Origin: Bacillota bacterium
Lineage (GTDB): Bacteria > Bacillota > Clostridia > Acetivibrionales > Acetivibrionaceae
Length of the DNA: 5,295 nucleotides
Assembly (NCBI GenBank): GCA_023421115.1
Contig: JAEZUI010000081.1
Coordinates: 1-5,295, forward strand
Direction of reading: 5' to 3'
Shown here in pieces: positions 4,113-5,295 of the stretch. Below the pieces are notes generated by a model that was not told where the DNA came from, made no database searches, and worked only from the letters and a program-made list of their open reading frames with translations. The stretch's first letter is position 1. Every line of letters starts with the position of its first letter. Position numbers and translations under genes: made by a program.

Positions 4113-5295
4113 AATTACGATATACTCTTTACCCCATTTAAGATTGGGAATATGGAAATAAAAAACAGGTTTGTTATGTCTCCTATGGGATTAAATTCAG
4201 CTCGTCCTGATGGAACTATTGATAATGACGAAATTGACTATTTTGAAGAACGTGCTCGGGGAGGAACTGGACTCATTATCATGGGCTGCCAATTTCTAAC
4301 GGAGAAACTTGCTCAGGGGTCTCTTGAGGGCTATCTTGATAATACTTACGTAATTCCACAACTTACAAACTTAATTGAAGCAGTTCACAAGTATGGCACT
4401 AAGATATCGGCACAATTAAGCTGCGGAACAGGTAAAAATGCCTTTGCCAATATGTTGGAGGAGCGTCCCGTATCAGCCTCCGAAATACCATCTATGTTTG
4501 ACCCTAATGTAATCTGTCATGCGCTTACCATTGAAGAAATACAACAGATTATGAAACAATTCAATTTCTCCGCAAAGTTGCTAAAAGATGCCGGTTTTGA
4601 CGCTATCGAGGTACATGCTCATGCCGGTTATTTAGTTGACCAATTTATGTCTTCTGTGTGGAACAAACGTGAGGATGAGTACGGAGGAACACCGGAAAAA
4701 CGTATGCGTTTTTCCGTAGAAATTGTCAAATCCATTAGAGATGCTGTAGGTCCTGATATGCCAATACTATTTCGTATCGCTTGCAAACACCATTTCGAAG
4801 GAGGACGCACTCTCGATGAAACACTCCCATTACTAAAGATTTTAGAAGATGCAGGAGTGGATGCCTTTGATATAGATAGCGGAAGCTATGAAAGTATTGA
4901 ATATATATTTCCTCCATCATACCTTGGAGATGCCTGCATGTCTGATGTTTGTGAAGGTGCAAGAAAAGCTGTAAAAGTACCCATTTTAAATTCAGGTAAC
5001 CATACTCCAGAAACTGGCGTAGAGTTGATTGAATCGGGCAAAGCCGATTTTGTTATGATGGGGCGTCCGCTAATTGCAGATCCCCATTTACCTAACAAAG
5101 TGCTAGAAGGCAGAAGAGATGAAGTTCGTCCATGTATACGTTGTAACGAGGACTGTATAGGAAGAATTATAAAACGTTTAACTAAGATAAGCTGCTCTGT
5201 AAATCCTGTTGCAGGGTTTGAGAAACGTATTCCCATTGAACATGCAACTAAAACTAAGAATATAGTTGTAATAGGCGGTGGTCCCGGTGGCATGG
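4104..5295 (+). CDS. NADH:flavin oxidoreductase, Old Yellow Enzyme family with 4Fe-4S and FAD domains (2,4-dienoyl-CoA / 2-enoate reductase class), C-terminus cut by window edge
   Basis: 397 codons are visible and open at the window edge; family members usually run about 640-670 residues. Residues 6 to about 340 form the FMN-binding TIM barrel. RFVMSPMG is at 22-29. The active-site segment starts at VHAHAGYL (170-177), with H171, H173 and Y176, and is followed by NKREDEYGG (187-195). SGNH (297-300) and MMGRPLIADP (318-327) are typical phosphate-binding and barrel-end motifs. The cysteines C344, C347, C351 and C364 (CxxCNxxC then C) match the 4Fe-4S site of E. coli FadH and clostridial enoate reductases. 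GGGPGG at 391-396 opens the FAD/NAD(P) domain, which continues outside the window. Such enzymes pass electrons from NAD(P)H through FAD and Fe-S to FMN and reduce activated C=C bonds, often in anaerobic use of unsaturated acids or steroids. The substrate cannot be told from this part. It follows a strong terminator, so it starts a new transcription unit. Confidence 0.93.
   Translation, partial: MALNYDILFTPFKIGNMEIKNRFVMSPMGLNSARPDGTIDNDEIDYFEERARGGTGLIIMGCQFLTEKLAQGSLEGYLDNTYVIPQLTNLIEAVHKYGTKISAQLSCGTGKNAFANMLEERPVSASEIPSMFDPNVICHALTIEEIQQIMKQFNFSAKLLKDAGFDAIEVHAHAGYLVDQFMSSVWNKREDEYGGTPEKRMRFSVEIVKSIRDAVGPDMPILFRIACKHHFEGGRTLDETLPLLKILEDAGVDAFDIDSGSYESIEYIFPPSYLGDACMSDVCEGARKAVKVPILNSGNHTPETGVELIESGKADFVMMGRPLIADPHLPNKVLEGRRDEVRPCIRCNEDCIGRIIKRLTKISCSVNPVAGFEKRIPIEHATKTKNIVVIGGGPGGM

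Noticed and set aside
4886..5293. Minus-strand 135-codon frame with other shorter ones at 4628-4962
   Set aside because: They are antisense to a well-conserved oxidoreductase and have no independent start signals or recognisable product.

Overview
The window is AT-rich and has strong Shine-Dalgarno sites, TATAAT-type promoters and compact U-tailed terminators. It also carries a dipicolinate synthase subunit gene. Together these point to an anaerobic, endospore-forming member of the Firmicutes, probably class Clostridia. The species cannot be fixed from this sequence.

Layout. Positions 1-1373 (minus strand, running off the left edge) encode a membrane electron-transfer protein. It has five predicted membrane helices, cytosolic Fe-S cysteine clusters and at least one covalent-FMN domain outside the membrane, plus the start of a second. 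A clear sigma-A-type promoter lies about 150 bases upstream of its GTG start. Positions 1715-2601 (minus strand) are a two-gene unit: a ferritin, then a small acidic protein I do not recognise, closed by a hairpin terminator at 1647-1676. Upstream of ferritin (2602-2760) is an unusually structured leader and promoter region with a palindrome, a hairpin, a 12-base-period repeat and a dyad over the likely promoter. Positions 2982-3569 (plus strand) encode DpaB/SpoVFB, the flavoprotein subunit of dipicolinate synthase, with no dpaA beside it. A 38-base repeat occurs as two direct copies, one on each side of dpaB. A strong terminator lies 260 bases past the dpaB stop. Positions 4104-5295 (plus strand, running off the right edge) begin a long Old Yellow Enzyme-type Fe-S flavoenzyme of the 2,4-dienoyl-CoA/2-enoate reductase class.

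How the genes relate. Several are redox or flavin/iron genes: an FMN/Fe-S membrane electron carrier, iron storage, a flavoprotein of spore DPA synthesis and an FMN/Fe-S/FAD reductase. They lie in separate transcription units, and I see no evidence that they form one pathway. No CRISPR array, tRNA, rRNA or transposase gene is visible. The best candidates for something undescribed are the orphan dpaB bracketed by direct repeats, the ferritin leader architecture and the ferritin-linked small acidic protein.
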